Shown here in pieces: positions 39,012 to 53,237 of a stretch of DNA of 64,000 nucleotides. This stretch comes from Ochotona curzoniae. Its lineage: Eukaryota > Chordata > Mammalia > Lagomorpha > Ochotonidae. Made by a program: the position numbers and the translations under genes. Below the pieces are notes generated by a model. That model was not told where the DNA came from. It ran no database searches and was given only the letters and a program-made list of their open reading frames with translations. The number at the start of each line of letters is the position of its first letter. Within the stretch, counting starts at the first letter, position 1. The stretch covers positions 16,010,001 to 16,074,000 of the forward strand of contig NW_024466218.1 of NCBI RefSeq assembly GCF_017591425.1, read 5' to 3'.

Positions 39012-39102
39012 CTCCCAAATTATAAGCAGCCCTCTTCCTTCTGTGTCTTCCCCTCCTGCCGCATCTAAAACAAAAGAAGTTTCAGATGGTGAAAATCTGG
39101 AG
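39012..39102 (+). CDS. PIK3C3: PIK3C3 exon 12: disordered helical-domain loop, residues 442-472
   Basis: The first base completes Ser442; then [20 protein letters not shown] and [10 protein letters not shown]. This Ser/Pro-rich stretch is the flexible loop inside the helical domain. Three substitutions relative to human (Thr to Ser in IIxSP, Pro to Ala in PPxAS, Pro to Ser in EVxDG) make this, with the end of exon 11, the most diverged coding part of the window. Acceptor 'catttccag', donor 'GAG|gtaagt', exit phase 0. Confidence 0.96.
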
Positions 39103-39593
39103 GTAAGTGCAGTGCTTCTCAGGGTCCTAGAGAGAGGGGCTGACATAGTTATTGCAAGTACATTAAGTAACTTCCTAATGATGTGCACATGAACAATACT
39201 GCGATTGTCCATGTTTGTGATTATATTATTCTAGAAATGTATGGCTTTGATACTAGACATAATGCAGCTGTTTTTAACCTTACACAGAAAAGTCGTCTCA
39301 CTTTGGAGGACAATTAGGCCTTGTAGGTTGGTATAGCTCTGAAAAGTGCATTAAGAAGTGTATTGAAGAAAGTGATCTATTTAGAAAATGTAATTGAATT
39401 TGTCCTTAAGCCTTCTAAATTAAGAAGGATCTCTTAAACCCCTGATGTTGAAAACAATTTGATGTTTTAAAGTTCAGTTGAATTTAAATATTTATTTATA
39501 TATTGCTTTTGTTAAAATTTTAGGAATTAACGATTAATCATTTTTTTTGAAGACTAAAGATCACATACTTCGCAATACAGTAGGAAAGATCTG

Positions 39594-39845
39594 AGGGCCC
39601 AGCGCAGTGGCTCAGATGGCTAAATCCTCACCTGACAAGTGCTGCTATCCTATATTTTCAACAGTTTGTTTCCTCGTGGCTCCATTTCCCATCCCACTCC
39701 CTGCTTGTGCCCTGGGGAAAGCAGTAGAGGACAGCACAAAGCCTCTATACTCATGTCGGAGATCTGGAGGGGGCTCCTGGCTCCTGGCTGCAGATCAGCT
39801 CAACTCTGGCTGTTGGGGCCATTTGGAAAGTTAGCCAATGTTAAC
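39594..39845 (+). mobile_element. C-type SINE, sense, 3'-shortened
   Basis: Head 'gggcccagcgcagtggctcag', body 'gtgccctggggaaagcagtagagg' and 'ctcctggctgcagatcagctc'. It stops before the usual 'gaagatcttcc' end and has no A tail. Confidence 0.82.
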
Positions 39846-40037
39846 TGTACTTGAAGAATGTTTTGTAAGTTTGTCTTCTTTCCATCTCTACTTTTCACTG
39901 TTCAGTTTTAGATTCCTGTAATAGCAGCAGCTTATTGATGTCCGGTCTGTACTTTTCAGATCACCTAGACCTGTTTTCATAAAATAGAATCAGCTCTTAC
40001 CCTTTTTAAAATTTTTTGTTGGGAGTTTTCTTTGTAC

Positions 40038-40283
40038 TCCTTTATAAAAAATGTATTTATCTTTATTGGCAAGACAGATTTATAGAATAAAGAAGAGACA
40101 AAGATCTTCCATCTGCTGTTTCACTCCCCAAATGGCCCCGAGGGTTGGTGCTGAGCCAGTCTGAACCTAGGAGCCACCAGCTTCTTCTGGGTCTCCCATG
40201 TGGGCACAGGGTCCCCAGGCTTTAGGCCGTCCTCTACTGCTTTCCCAGGCCACGAGCAGGGAGCTGGGTGGAAAGTTGCTCTA
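40038..40283 (-). mobile_element. C-type SINE, antisense, head missing
   Basis: 'aaaaaatgtatttatctttattggc', 'aaagatcttccatctgctg' and 'gtctcccatgtgggcacagggtcc' run in reversed order. The copy ends at 'gggagctgggtggaaagttgctct', short of the tRNA-like head. Confidence 0.85.
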
Positions 40284-40434
40284 ACCTTTTAGATAATATT
40301 TGGCTTAAAATAAATTTTAGGTCACTGGAAGGGGGAATAAGTAGATGTTTTAAAATTTTGCATTGTTGCATATAAGATATGCAGATGAAAACTGATAAGA
40401 AAATGTATTCTCTCACTTCTCCCTCTGTTAGTAG

Positions 40435-40623
<189 letters not shown>

Positions 40624-41604
40624 TGAAGATCAATTTAAAATACAATGTAAACAATTATCAAAAGCCCTTGTGCAGTGTATGTATGCAGCTCTATTCTTGG
40701 AATGCTTGCTAGCACCACTGTTCCTTTACTAACTTTCCAGGAGGTCATGTACAATTGAGCAAGGTAATGAAGTTTTTCAGTTTTGTGTCTGTTTGCTTTC
40801 ATGCTATTTAAGCAGTATATGGTGCTGCAGAGTGCTATGGGAAAATGGATCTTCACATTATTTACCAAGAATGGAAACATGCAAAGACAAAGTTGGAGTT
40901 CAGTTCTTATCCCATTATAAAGATGAGGCAGTCACACTGTAAGTGAACTTAGTAGAGGCTTGTCAGAATTAAATCATTTACCACCAGTTTGCCTTTGTAG
41001 AGTACTTGCACTGGCCTTTTCTTGTTTATCCCTGTGAAGTTAAATGGGGCGAATATAAGTGGGAACAGTGTTCAGAGAATTGAAAGAGAAGCCAGAGCAC
41101 TGGGAAGTTGACTTCTTGAGAAGCAGTTAACGTGAAGCATGATTCTCTTTATCTGTCCACAGTTAGCATGAGGCCCAGTGAGAAATATCTTGATTCAGTA
41201 AAAGAGAGCACCTGGACAAGATGACGTCAGACCGGGCACAGGCAGCTGGGTAGACCATCCCAGAACTGAAACCCTCTTCACTCTTGGAACAAAACTTAAA
41301 ACTAACTATTCTAGCATACATTTCTTGATTTTTCAACTGTAGAAATGATCTTTGAGCTATATGTGTAGTTACATATTAAGAGAACCAAATTGAGTATTCA
41401 GTATTTTTGAATAGTAATGTGACATTTTCCTGAAGAAATTAAGCAAAAGTCTATTGATTTGAGAAACTGTTCTGTGGGTGAAACAAATTGTAAATTCATT
41501 TCCCCACTTTCTCAAGACTGTTAATTTGGTTACTACTGAACAAGAAGTGGGTAACTGAATCAGGACACTCTTATAACAAGTTGCTCATTACTTATGTAAA
41601 TTGT

Positions 41605-41676
41605 ATTTGGTTACTTTAGGACTTTATGGTCCTATTTTGGCCTAGTGAAAGCCACTAGGCGCAGTGGTAACCAAAT
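41605..41676. other. Three-way-junction inverted repeat, 72 nt
   Basis: Outer stem ATTTGGTTAC (41605-41614) pairs with GTAACCAAAT (41667-41676). Inside it, TAGGAC (41617-41622) pairs with GTCCTA (41629-41634), and GCCTAGTG (41640-41647) pairs with CACTAGGC (41653-41660). All 24 pairs are Watson-Crick, with loops of 6 and 5 nt. I do not recognise the sequence as a tRNA or a named transposon. Confidence 0.75.
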
Positions 41677-43479
41677 CAGCCATATAAATCCTACAGTGGA
41701 AACTGCATCAACTCCTCCCTTTCTGCCCTGACCTTGTTAGTGCTGATATCGGAAAGAGCAAAAACTTCCTGCCTGTGTGTCAGCAATTTAATATTCCTAA
41801 AGGTGAATTTATTTCACAGTAAATTTCACAGTGTTCTTAAAAGTACACCCACATATTTTGATTAATCACTGACTTATTTAATTTTTAAATGTATATCTGT
41901 ACACTGATATCTGGGAAAAATTTCCTGATGAATGTCCAAGTGAGTAAAAGAAAACAGAAAGAAGTGTGTGAACCGTGTTCTGAAGCTTTTGAGTAACTGT
42001 AATTTATTGAAAATTAATTTAGACTTTGTTTCCTTGCAATATTCATGAAAAAAATTTCCCTGGCCCTGAATTTAGGGTCTTGACTAGCCAACGGAGAAAG
42101 AAAAGTATGTTTATACACGGGTGATGTCATGTTTTGAAATTATGCCTTCTCTGAATTTGATATAGACCAGATTTCATTGTAAAGTTGGTAAATTGTTTTG
42201 ATAGAATCTTGGCTCTCATTTCAAGAGTTTTCAAGTAATTCTGACAACAGCTGAACAGGAGAAAACCTATTTGATGAACAGTTTCCAGAAAGGTGACCGT
42301 TTCTGTTCAGAAAGTATGCTTGTTTTCTCTAAACATAAAATACAAAATGCAGCCCCAGATCCCAGTATTGCAAGCATTTCATAAAGTTTAGATTTGATGT
42401 GTGTTTTCCCTCTGTATCTGTGATTCATTGAAGTAATCACATGTGCTATGTCTATTCATCCTCTAAGGAGTAATTGCTTTTCCCACATTTACAGGCTGTG
42501 CATTAATGCATTTAGAAACACTCGTGGGGAAAGAGGCTGTTGATATGGCCTCTTACTTTGGGAGACATTGCTTTTGTTAATATATAATAACATGATAGGA
42601 AATAGTTTTAAATAGTTGGCTTGAAATGATCATTTTCAACATGAATAGATTATACAAAAAATTAAGAATATCAGTGCTTCTCGGTCTGAGATTACTATAA
42701 TAAATGTGTTAAAATATCTTTAATTGATTGTGCTATTTCAGTTCGAACATTTTGAATTTCCTTTTTCATTTGTTCCATTTCCAGTGATTTAAACAGGGTT
42801 TTTGCTGCAGCTGAATCCTTAGGGGCCTATAGTTGTGCAGACAATCTTTTTAAAATGAATAGTGTCAACCTTTTAGGCCACAGAAGGGAGTTATAGTCTC
42901 CAATCTGTGAAATGTTGGGCATCAGAATCTATAAATCGTTCCAGTTTTTTATTTTTATAGCCATTCCAGAGTGTTGAAATTGAAAGTAAACTTTGGATGC
43001 TTTGACATGTGTTCTATAACTTTTAAGACCTCTCAAGGTAATAAAGGTTATTTACTCCACAAAATAAAATTGCTGGGGAACAGAAACCCACTGATGTCAG
43101 TTTACGATGAGTGCCTAGACAATTTTGTCTGCATTTCTACTCTAAGGTGACAGCCTTTAGTGTAATACCTCAGAGAGCTCTGTAGAATCTAGTTTATTGG
43201 TGTGAACAGAGAACTCAGTAGTGATTGAAATCTAGATCTTCTAGTCTTGATCTGCCCTTGTGTTTCCTTTTAGGCAATAGCCCTGCCATTTTTATTTTAG
43301 ATTGGACTTTTCCCTAGTAGTAGAACTTTGACTGGAGTGATTTTAAGAGAGGTTGATACTTGACCCTTATGGGCATGATCATATAGCTTCAATCACAGGA
43401 AATAATACTAGACATCGTGTGTATTGGTGGTCATGGAGACCTGAACTCAGCAGTATGGCCTGCGTTGTTTGGTTATGTT

Positions 43480-43798
43480 TTTGGAAGAATGGCAGAAAGT
43501 GGGAGAGTAGGAGAGAGAGGGGAGAGGGTGACAGGGAGAGAGAGACGTGCTGACTCACTTTTCAAACGGGCTGCAGTGTCTGGGTTTGTCCCAGGCTGAA
43601 GCCCAAAGCCTTGTACTGTGTCTGGGCCTTCCTGGTGAGTGATGCGTCCCCGTAGTTGGGAGTCTTGTGCTGCTTTTGAAGGTACATTAGCAAGAAGGAT
43701 TTCAGGCAGAGCAGCCAGCACTCATGCTAGCCCTCTGATGCAGGCTGCTCATGACACGTGTTGTAGTTTAACTCGATCTGCTGCAGTGTCAGCCCCCT
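43480..43798 (-). mobile_element. Diverged SINE, antisense, GA-rich
   Basis: A long GA-rich block ('gggagagtaggagagagagg') is followed by 'ctgactcacttttcaaacgggctgc', 'caggctgaagcccaaagcc' and 'ggcagagcagccagcactc', the reversed SINE order with many changes. Confidence 0.6.
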
Positions 43799-44364
43799 GC
43801 ATAAGTGCAGAAGAAAATAAACAATATATAGTGAAATAGCAGACAATCAGGAATTTTAAATGAAGGGTATATTGGGCTTATGTAAGCTTTGAGCCACTAT
43901 TTTGCTTACATGCCTTTAAAATAAACACTCTAACTAGAATACCATGATTAGGAAGTAAGAGTTTAGTCCTAAGCAGTTCTTCGCTCACTACCCTAGAAAA
44001 GAGCAACCTAGTGGAGCTTTCTATAACCATGGACATGATCTTCAGTGCTTTCTAGGTGGCTCTGACATTTGAAGTATGTGAGGTGTTTCTAATGAACTAA
44101 ATTTTAGATTTCATTTAATTTTAGTTAACTTTATTCCAGATAATCATATGTATCTAGTAGTGACTTCTGGTACCGAGAAATCCTAGAAGGCATTTCTGCA
44201 TCTTGAAATCTTTGCCCTATCACTTTCCTGAAAACTCTGGGTTAGACAACTCTGGGGACTGCTAGAACATCACCTGCCATGATACAGCACGGTGCTGGGA
44301 AGTAAGGAGGCAAAGGCTTCCAGGCCCCTTCATTGCCCGTTAGCCTTTGGATTGCTTTTGTGCA

Positions 44365-44400
44365 ATGTTACATTATATATGTTGGGATATATCGTAACAT
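44365..44400. other. Small imperfect hairpin
   Basis: ATGTTAC (44365-44371) pairs with GTAACAT (44394-44400), and ATATAT (44375-44380) with ATATAT (44387-44392), separated by a small internal loop. Being AT-rich, it may be chance or an old transposon end. Confidence 0.45.
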
Positions 44401-44733
44401 ATATGTATATAACTTAAAAGCACGTGATAATAGTTCTTAGGAAGCAATACCCAACATTAGTGTCTTCATAAATTTTGAAAGATGTCATGAATTAAACCTA
44501 TAAAAGAGTTACAAAGAATCATTTTCAGTGTTAGTTGTGTTGCCTAGTAATTCTCCACCTTCTCAGCATTTGAAGAAGTTAAGTCTGTACAGACTTCCTT
44601 GAGAGTCAGTGAGAGCGCCAGCTCAGCCTGAAGGGCCAGGAAGGATGGGAGGACTTGTACTGCAGCATGACAAGAGGCGTGAGAGACTAGCAAGTTGACC
44701 TCTTGGAATTTTTCACTTTTGAAATGGTTCTGA

Positions 44734-46399
<1,666 letters not shown>

Positions 46400-46569
46400 T
46401 GAGTTTATTTTCTATTTCTGACCAGCAGTGGCTTATCATAATAAAATAGTGAGTTTTGACTGTTGCCACTAGAGGTTGACACATGAACTTCTCTTAGTGT
46501 ACTTACAGTGCAAGGAGCAATCCTTAAAATTATCGATATGCAGAATTCTGTTGTGTGAACTTACATGTA

Positions 46570-46688
46570 GTGATATGTTTAATCTTCATAACAGCCTTGC
46601 ATGATTTAGATACTGTATTAGTCCAGTTGTGAGGGAAAGAAGGCATAGAGAAGTCAAATGATTTATCCAGTGTTTTCACAGCCAGTAC
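46570..46688 (-). mobile_element. MIR fragment, antisense
   Basis: 'taatcttcataacagccttgcatg', 'ggcatagagaagtcaaatgatttatccagtg' and 'cacagccagta' match the reversed MIR core and flank. Confidence 0.6.
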
Positions 46689-46689
46689 G

Positions 46690-46918
46690 AATGGAGACAA
46701 GAGCTTCTCTCTGCTAGTTAATTCCCTGATTTCACCAAACGGCTGAGGCTCAGCCAGGCTGAAGCTGGGTACTGCTAGAACCCAGTCCAGATCCCCTACT
46801 CCTGCGTGGGTTAACAGGGTTCCAGGTGAAGAGCGGTGCAGCCAGGATTCAAATGGGTATCCAGGCGATGCTCGCACTGCGGATAGAGGCTTAGGCTTCT
46901 ATGCCACAGCACTGGCCA
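46690..46918 (-). mobile_element. SINE, antisense, tail missing
   Basis: 'gagacaagagcttctctctgc', 'ggctgaggctcagccaggctg', 'cctgcgtgggttaacaggg' and 'aggcttctatgccacagcactggcc' keep the reversed order. Confidence 0.7.
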
Positions 46919-48378
46919 CCCAAGTGATTTCTTCGCTACTCTGTTTAAAACACTCAGCCAGGTGCTCAGGAGTGCTCTAAGTCTATATTTTATGTCCAAG
47001 ACTTTTCTGATTCTCATTTTAGAGTCCTAGGTCATCAAAGTATAGTATATTTGATGTAGAACAGACCCAAAAGTCATTTGGAAGACACTGAGAGGAAGGA
47101 GATTCAGCGTGACTTGCCAGCAGCTGCCTTGCTGGTTGTTGTATTGCTTATGTCTGTTCCCGTGGCTGGTGAGCGGATCCCCCTGCATCTGTGTAGGTAG
47201 ACCAGGTGAACACTGCTCTTCGTGTGGCATATTTTCTGATTGATAGACTAAGGAAAAATATTTTTCTTGGTGACTTTTGCTGTTGTTCTCCAGGCTTGTC
47301 AGAGGAAACTTGAAATGGGTGAGGAGGGGAGAACTTATCAGGTTCAGGGATCAAGCAAGTGATCAATTCTAAAAACTACTAACAAAGATAGGAACAAGGA
47401 CTAATGTTCACCTGGTTAGAGCGGGAAGAATTTAGGGGAAGCATCTTGTAGATTGTTAGCCTTTTTGTTGGTTGTGGTGGACAGTAATCCGGTCAAATAA
47501 ATCTGTAGATACCCTTTGCCACCAGCAGAGGGAGTTCCTGTTGTTTTGCAATGTAGAGTGGGTTTTAGAAATAAGCTTCTGGCTACAGTTGTTTCAGCAT
47601 CCTGTATCATGACAGATTGCTCCCAAAGCAGATCTTACCAGTTAGCCTAAGTCAGACAATCCCAGACACTACTGTATTTCACAAAGTGAAAGTGGAATTA
47701 AAAGCTAAATATTTTGAGGCAAAAAAAATTTTGTAATTCATGTAGATTATTAAAAAGACATTAATAAAGCTCAAGAATTGTGCGACCATTTGGGAGTGAA
47801 TCAGCAGATGAATAATCTCTCTTTATAACTGTGCCATTCAGAAGTAACATAATAAATAAATAATAAATACTTTTTTAAAGCTCCCGTAAGGGTATGTGGC
47901 TAAAGTATATATGAAACATAAATGAATTTTGCATATAAACTTTGATCCTACTCCTAAGAGGATATGCAAATATGCATATATGCACTTATGCAAATATTTC
48001 AAAATTTGAAAAACTGTGAGCTCTGAAATATTTCTTGTTGCAAGCAGTTTCCATAAGAGGTACTCGAGCTGTAACTGATTCAGAATTGTACACAGCGCTT
48101 CCCAAGCCGTATGACTAAGAGAGATACTCCTGTAGCATGGAGGGGCAGCAGTTTGGGATACCTTACCAATCCCGGAATTCATGAGTCAAATAAACGTTGG
48201 CCTCTAGAAAAATTCTTTTGGAAGTTTTTCAGTATAGATATTGGAGTTCTAATAAAAAAAAAAGCACTTCCATAAATATTTTTTAAAATAATTAAGCTTT
48301 TCATTTTTAATGATGTAAGGCATCTTTTTTGTGTGGGAAATTACAAAGGCAATATGACTCATTTGATTGTTCTACATT

Positions 48379-48402
48379 AAAAAAAAAAAAAAAAAAAAAA
48401 AA
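48379..48402. repeat. A24 homopolymer
   Basis: Uninterrupted run of 24 A after 'tgttctacatt'. No retroposed sequence is evident upstream. Confidence 0.95.
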
Positions 48403-49183
48403 CATTGCATGCCCACTCAGTGCTTCATGCTTCCGTGAGCCCTGGAGAACTATAACCATCTACTCCCAGTGAAGGTTACATTTTTGTTGGAGAAGAGAAA
48501 GCACGTAATTAAGTAAATACAGAGGATGCTAGATAGCATTGTGAGCTATGGAGGAAAGGCAGGCAGGGAGGGGCCAAGGGTGTGCTGAGGGCAAGTAGAA
48601 TGGCAGTTTAGTTCTCAGGTGCGGGATTGGTGAAGGCCACACTGAGGAACAGTCATTTGAGCAAGCAGTAAGCACCGAGGATAAAGATCAGAGGGAATTA
48701 CAAAGTTTCTGAAAAATTGGTGAGTATTATTAAAAATCTACGGATTTCAAAATACCTTGAACAAAAATAGTCTCATAATTCACTGTGAATTGCCTGAAAT
48801 CCCTGCCTAGGTGGAATGTGTCCTTGTGGGCCATTGTATAGACTTGGATTGGCGATGTTGTGGAAGCTGTTGGATGGTCTGGGCAGAGAGCCTTGTGATC
48901 AGGCTGTCATCTAGCAGCAGTACTAGACACTAGAACCGAGGGCTTGTAATGGTCTAAGGTGTGATAGTGGCTGGATTTCTCACCCTCTTATTAATTACTT
49001 TGTGAGCCTTTTTTTTTTAATTTAAATATTTTATAGTAGATCAACTATCAATTTGTTAAAAGAATAATCTGAAACTCAAAGTAGTTGATATTATTTCACA
49101 TCAGTATACCTTCTTTATGGTAGCATTACAATTGAAGTGCATTATGTCACTGAACTTGACAAGTTCAGTTTTTCCCTGCTGAC

Positions 49184-49504
49184 AAACGGCACCATGGCCT
49201 AGTGGCTAAAGTCCTCGCCTTGAACATGCCAGGATCCCATATGGGTGCCGGTTCTAATCCCGGTAGCCCTGCTTCCCATCTAGCTCCCTGCTTGTGGCCT
49301 GGGAAAGCAGTCGAGGACAGCCCAAAGCATTGGGACCCTGCACCTCTGTGGGATACCCGGAAGAACTCCGGATTCCTGTCTTCAGGTCGGCCTGTTGCGC
49401 TCACTTGGGGGGTGAATCATTGGACGGAAGATCTTCCTCTCTGTATCTCCTCTCTGTATATATCTGACTTTGCAATAAAAAAATTAAAAAATCTTAAAAA
49501 AAAA
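49184..49504 (+). mobile_element. C-type SINE, full length, young, intact Pol III boxes
   Basis: The least diverged sense copy. Box A TGGCCTAGTGG (49195-49205) fits TRGYNNARNNG and box B GGTTCTAATCC (49250-49260) fits GGTTCNANNCC, so the internal RNA polymerase III promoter inherited from the tRNA ancestor is complete. The body has 'ggcctgggaaagcagtcgagg' and the 3' end 'ggaagatcttcctctctg' with an A-rich tail. This is the copy that most favours a pika rather than rabbit source. Confidence 0.92.
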
Positions 49505-50215
49505 TGGAATTCAAGACTCTGCAACATTATAAAGAAACGTATTGCGGCATTGAAATTGAGTAAAGACTTTCCCCTAAACATTATAGATTTTGAAAAATGA
49601 CAAAGATGTTTCTTGGGATCTGAGATTCCCAATTACTCTTGACTTGATTCCACACAGTATGTCTAGCCTGTGAGGGAAATGAATGATGCTGAAAGCTTAG
49701 GAAAAGTTTGATCACATGGACTCCGTGAAAGAGAAGGTAGGGTTCACCCACCAAGTGAGTTCAGCTTCCTTCTTCAACTCAAAAATGTACCAGAGCAACA
49801 AAAGGAAATTCTTGCTTAGTATTTGGTAAATAAGATTATGCTTCAATGCAATTATAATTTCTTTCCATGGCTTCACAGACCCTAAGGAAGTAGAAATTGA
49901 TAAATTCAACTTGCGTATCTTCCTTATTCTTAATTTGTTGCAGTAAATCAAATGTGTTGTATGCCCTTCCTGTGAAATCTGGGTTTCATAGTTAAGGAGT
50001 TTTTTTAAGGATGTTGCTACTATTGTTAGTTATTTATGTATGCTTATCTGCTTGTCTTGTTTTCACATTCTCTCTTATGTTAGTGTTCATATACTTTGAG
50101 GATGCTGTGAAAGTATTATTAAGTTAATATCAGTTCATAAATGCTTACTACAGTTTTTAAACACTTTTTTTCCTTCCATTCTAATGTAAGGATCTTTTCT
50201 GTTTTGTTTTGCCAG

Positions 50216-50347
50216 AATGAGAGACTCCAGGCATTGCTCGGAGATAATGAAAAGATGAATTTGTCAGATGTAGAACTTATACCTTTGCCTTTAGAACCGC
50301 AAGTAAAAATTAGAGGAATTATTCCAGAGACAGCTACGTTATTTAAG
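50216..50347 (+). CDS. PIK3C3: PIK3C3 exon 16: kinase N-lobe start, residues 570-613
   Basis: Encodes [20 protein letters not shown], then [20 protein letters not shown] and TLFK, 44 codons, phase 0 at both ends. It forms the first strands of the kinase N-lobe leading to the P-loop. '[13 protein letters not shown]' is a class III hallmark. Identical to human as recalled. Acceptor 'gttttgccag', donor 'AAG|gtaatt'. Oppositely oriented SINEs flank it (sense upstream at 49184, antisense at 50450). Confidence 0.98.
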
Positions 50348-50449
50348 GTAATTTTGGTGGACCTTGAATATGTAAAATTGTATCCTAGTTTTTTAAGACC
50401 AGAATGCAGACACCATCTTAGAGAATGATTGCTTTTTCATAATTCTCTC

Positions 50450-50610
50450 TCTTTTTTTAATTTCTTTGTTCACTTGAAAGGGGGTTAAGAGCCCAAACAG
50501 TGAGCTTACCCACATGGCTGCAATGCCGTAGACAGAACCAGGCCAAACCAGGAGCCAGGAGCTTCAGCCGATAGGAGCCCAGTTACTTGGAACACCTCAT
50601 CACCTTGGTC
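50450..50610 (-). mobile_element. SINE fragment, antisense
   Basis: 'tttttttaatttctttgttcacttgaaagg' and 'cacatggctgcaatgccgtag', 'aaaccaggagccaggagcttc' match the reversed tail half. It begins about 100 bp past the exon 16 donor. Confidence 0.72.
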
Positions 50611-51027
50611 TCCTTTTGTTTCCACTGCATTTATTTACTGAAATAGTTTTATGCATCTGAGTTTAGAAATATTTAATTCTTTCAGTAAATTGTTAATGAC
50701 AAGCTCTGTGAAAACCAATTTTTAAAAGATAAATTGTGAAACTGAAACATAAGTTTCATAATAAAGATGGTTAGATGAGAGTACTTATACGCTTTGTTTT
50801 CCCCCCAAAATACCTGGCTGTGGTATCTTTTCCTTTGATTGCATTTGATGTAATTTCCTTTCAAAGATCAAAAGCAATAGGGTCTCTTCCTCTTCCTCCT
50901 TCCCCCACAGAGAATCGCCTACTGATCTCAATATGACAATTGATGCATGAATCTGTATGAGTCTCCCCTTATTTCCTTTTTTTTGAGGGAGGGTAGAAAT
51001 TTGGGTGGGGTGCAAAATGGAGCCATT

Positions 51028-51295
51028 AAGATTCATTTATTTATTTGAGAGAGGTAGAAACAGACAAAGAGATCTTTTCATCTGCTGATCCAAATGGTTG
51101 CAACAACCAGAGCTGAGCTAATATGGAGCCATGAGCTTCTTCCTGGTCTCCCATGAGGGTGCAGGGGCTCCAAGACTTGGTCCATTTTCCTCAGCTGTTT
51201 CAGGCACGTTAGCTGGGAGCTAGACTGAAAATGGAACAGCTGGGTTAGAACCTGTGTCCATATGGGATGCCACATTTTAGGCAATGGCTTTCCAT
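51028..51295 (-). mobile_element. C-type SINE, antisense
   Basis: 'taagattcatttatttatttgagag', 'ggtctcccatgagggtgcaggg' and 'gtccatatgggatgccacattttagg' follow the reversed order. Confidence 0.82.
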
Positions 51296-51306
51296 GCTAT
51301 TCCAAA

Positions 51307-51453
51307 GCGTGGCTCATGGCTTTGGCCAGGCCGTATCCCTGCTGTTGCCACCATTTTGGGAGTGAATGAACAGATGAAAGTTCTCTCTCTCTGCTCTTCC
51401 TTTTTTTTTGTGACTCTCCATTTCATATAAGCAAATGCTTAAAAAAAAAAAAA
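51307..51453 (+). mobile_element. SINE 3' fragment, sense
   Basis: 'ggcttatggct..ggccagg', 'ggagtgaatgaacagatgaaagttctctctc' and a tail 'aaatgcttaaaaaaaaaaaa' represent the 3' half. It abuts the antisense copy at 51028, forming a head-to-head pair. Confidence 0.7.
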
Positions 51454-51779
51454 TCTAATGTAGAGGGTTTCATTTAATTAAGGGAAGAGTGTAGGTAAGA
51501 GTGAGTTATTCCAGAATTAAAAAAATTAAAATATGTGTATCTTCCTTCATCCTATAAATATTTTGATTCTTGGACCCACAAGCTTCCTGAAATAATTGCA
51601 TTAGAGGCAGGTTTCTTCATGTTTTACCTGGTATGTTTTTATGTTTCGTAGTATCACCTTATTAACTCCAGTATATTTCTCATTTAACAATGGTGCTAAG
51701 TTGAAAATGTCTGCTGTGCATCAGGTGTGATATAAGACCTTTGATACATCCGGATTGGGATTGCTTTGACAGCTCTGCA

Positions 51780-51925
51780 AAGGACATTCTATCCTTACTT
51801 TACAGATGAGGAAACGGTTAGAAGAATATAAACAGTGTCAGAATACTAGTTTTTGGTTTAGCTTGGATTCATATAAGTGACTGTTTCCAGAACTTATGCT
51901 TTTACCACCATATAACCGTGAAAGA
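51780..51925 (-). mobile_element. MIR fragment, antisense
   Basis: 'atccttactttacagatgaggaaac' is the characteristic reversed MIR core; flanking similarity continues weakly to 'gaacttatgcttttaccaccat'. Confidence 0.65.
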
Positions 51926-52046
51926 AACTGCTAGTTCATTGTTCTCTACAAAATATCACCCACCAACTGACACGTTAGTCCTTTAGTATTTTAATTTATG
52001 ATCTGCAGCATTTCCTTCTCTGTGTAGTAAATCTTCAATGCATTAA

Positions 52047-53237
<1,191 letters not shown>

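Noticed and set aside
41605..41676. tRNA or snoRNA identity for the three-stem fold
   Set aside because: It lacks A and B boxes, a T-loop sequence, and C/D or H/ACA motifs; kept only as an unexplained structure.
43353..43839. Short frames over the GA-rich region as a gene
   Set aside because: They follow a diverged antisense SINE with a GA-rich tail.
46530..46877. 115-codon minus-strand frame
   Set aside because: Covers a MIR fragment and an antisense SINE; composition and context are those of repeats.
49184..49260. tRNA gene at a SINE head
   Set aside because: A and B boxes are present, but the body does not fold as a cloverleaf with an anticodon arm and continues into the SINE.
49202..49600. 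132-codon open frame on the plus strand
   Set aside because: It begins in the SINE head and runs into AT-rich intron giving a Lys-rich tail; no family resemblance.
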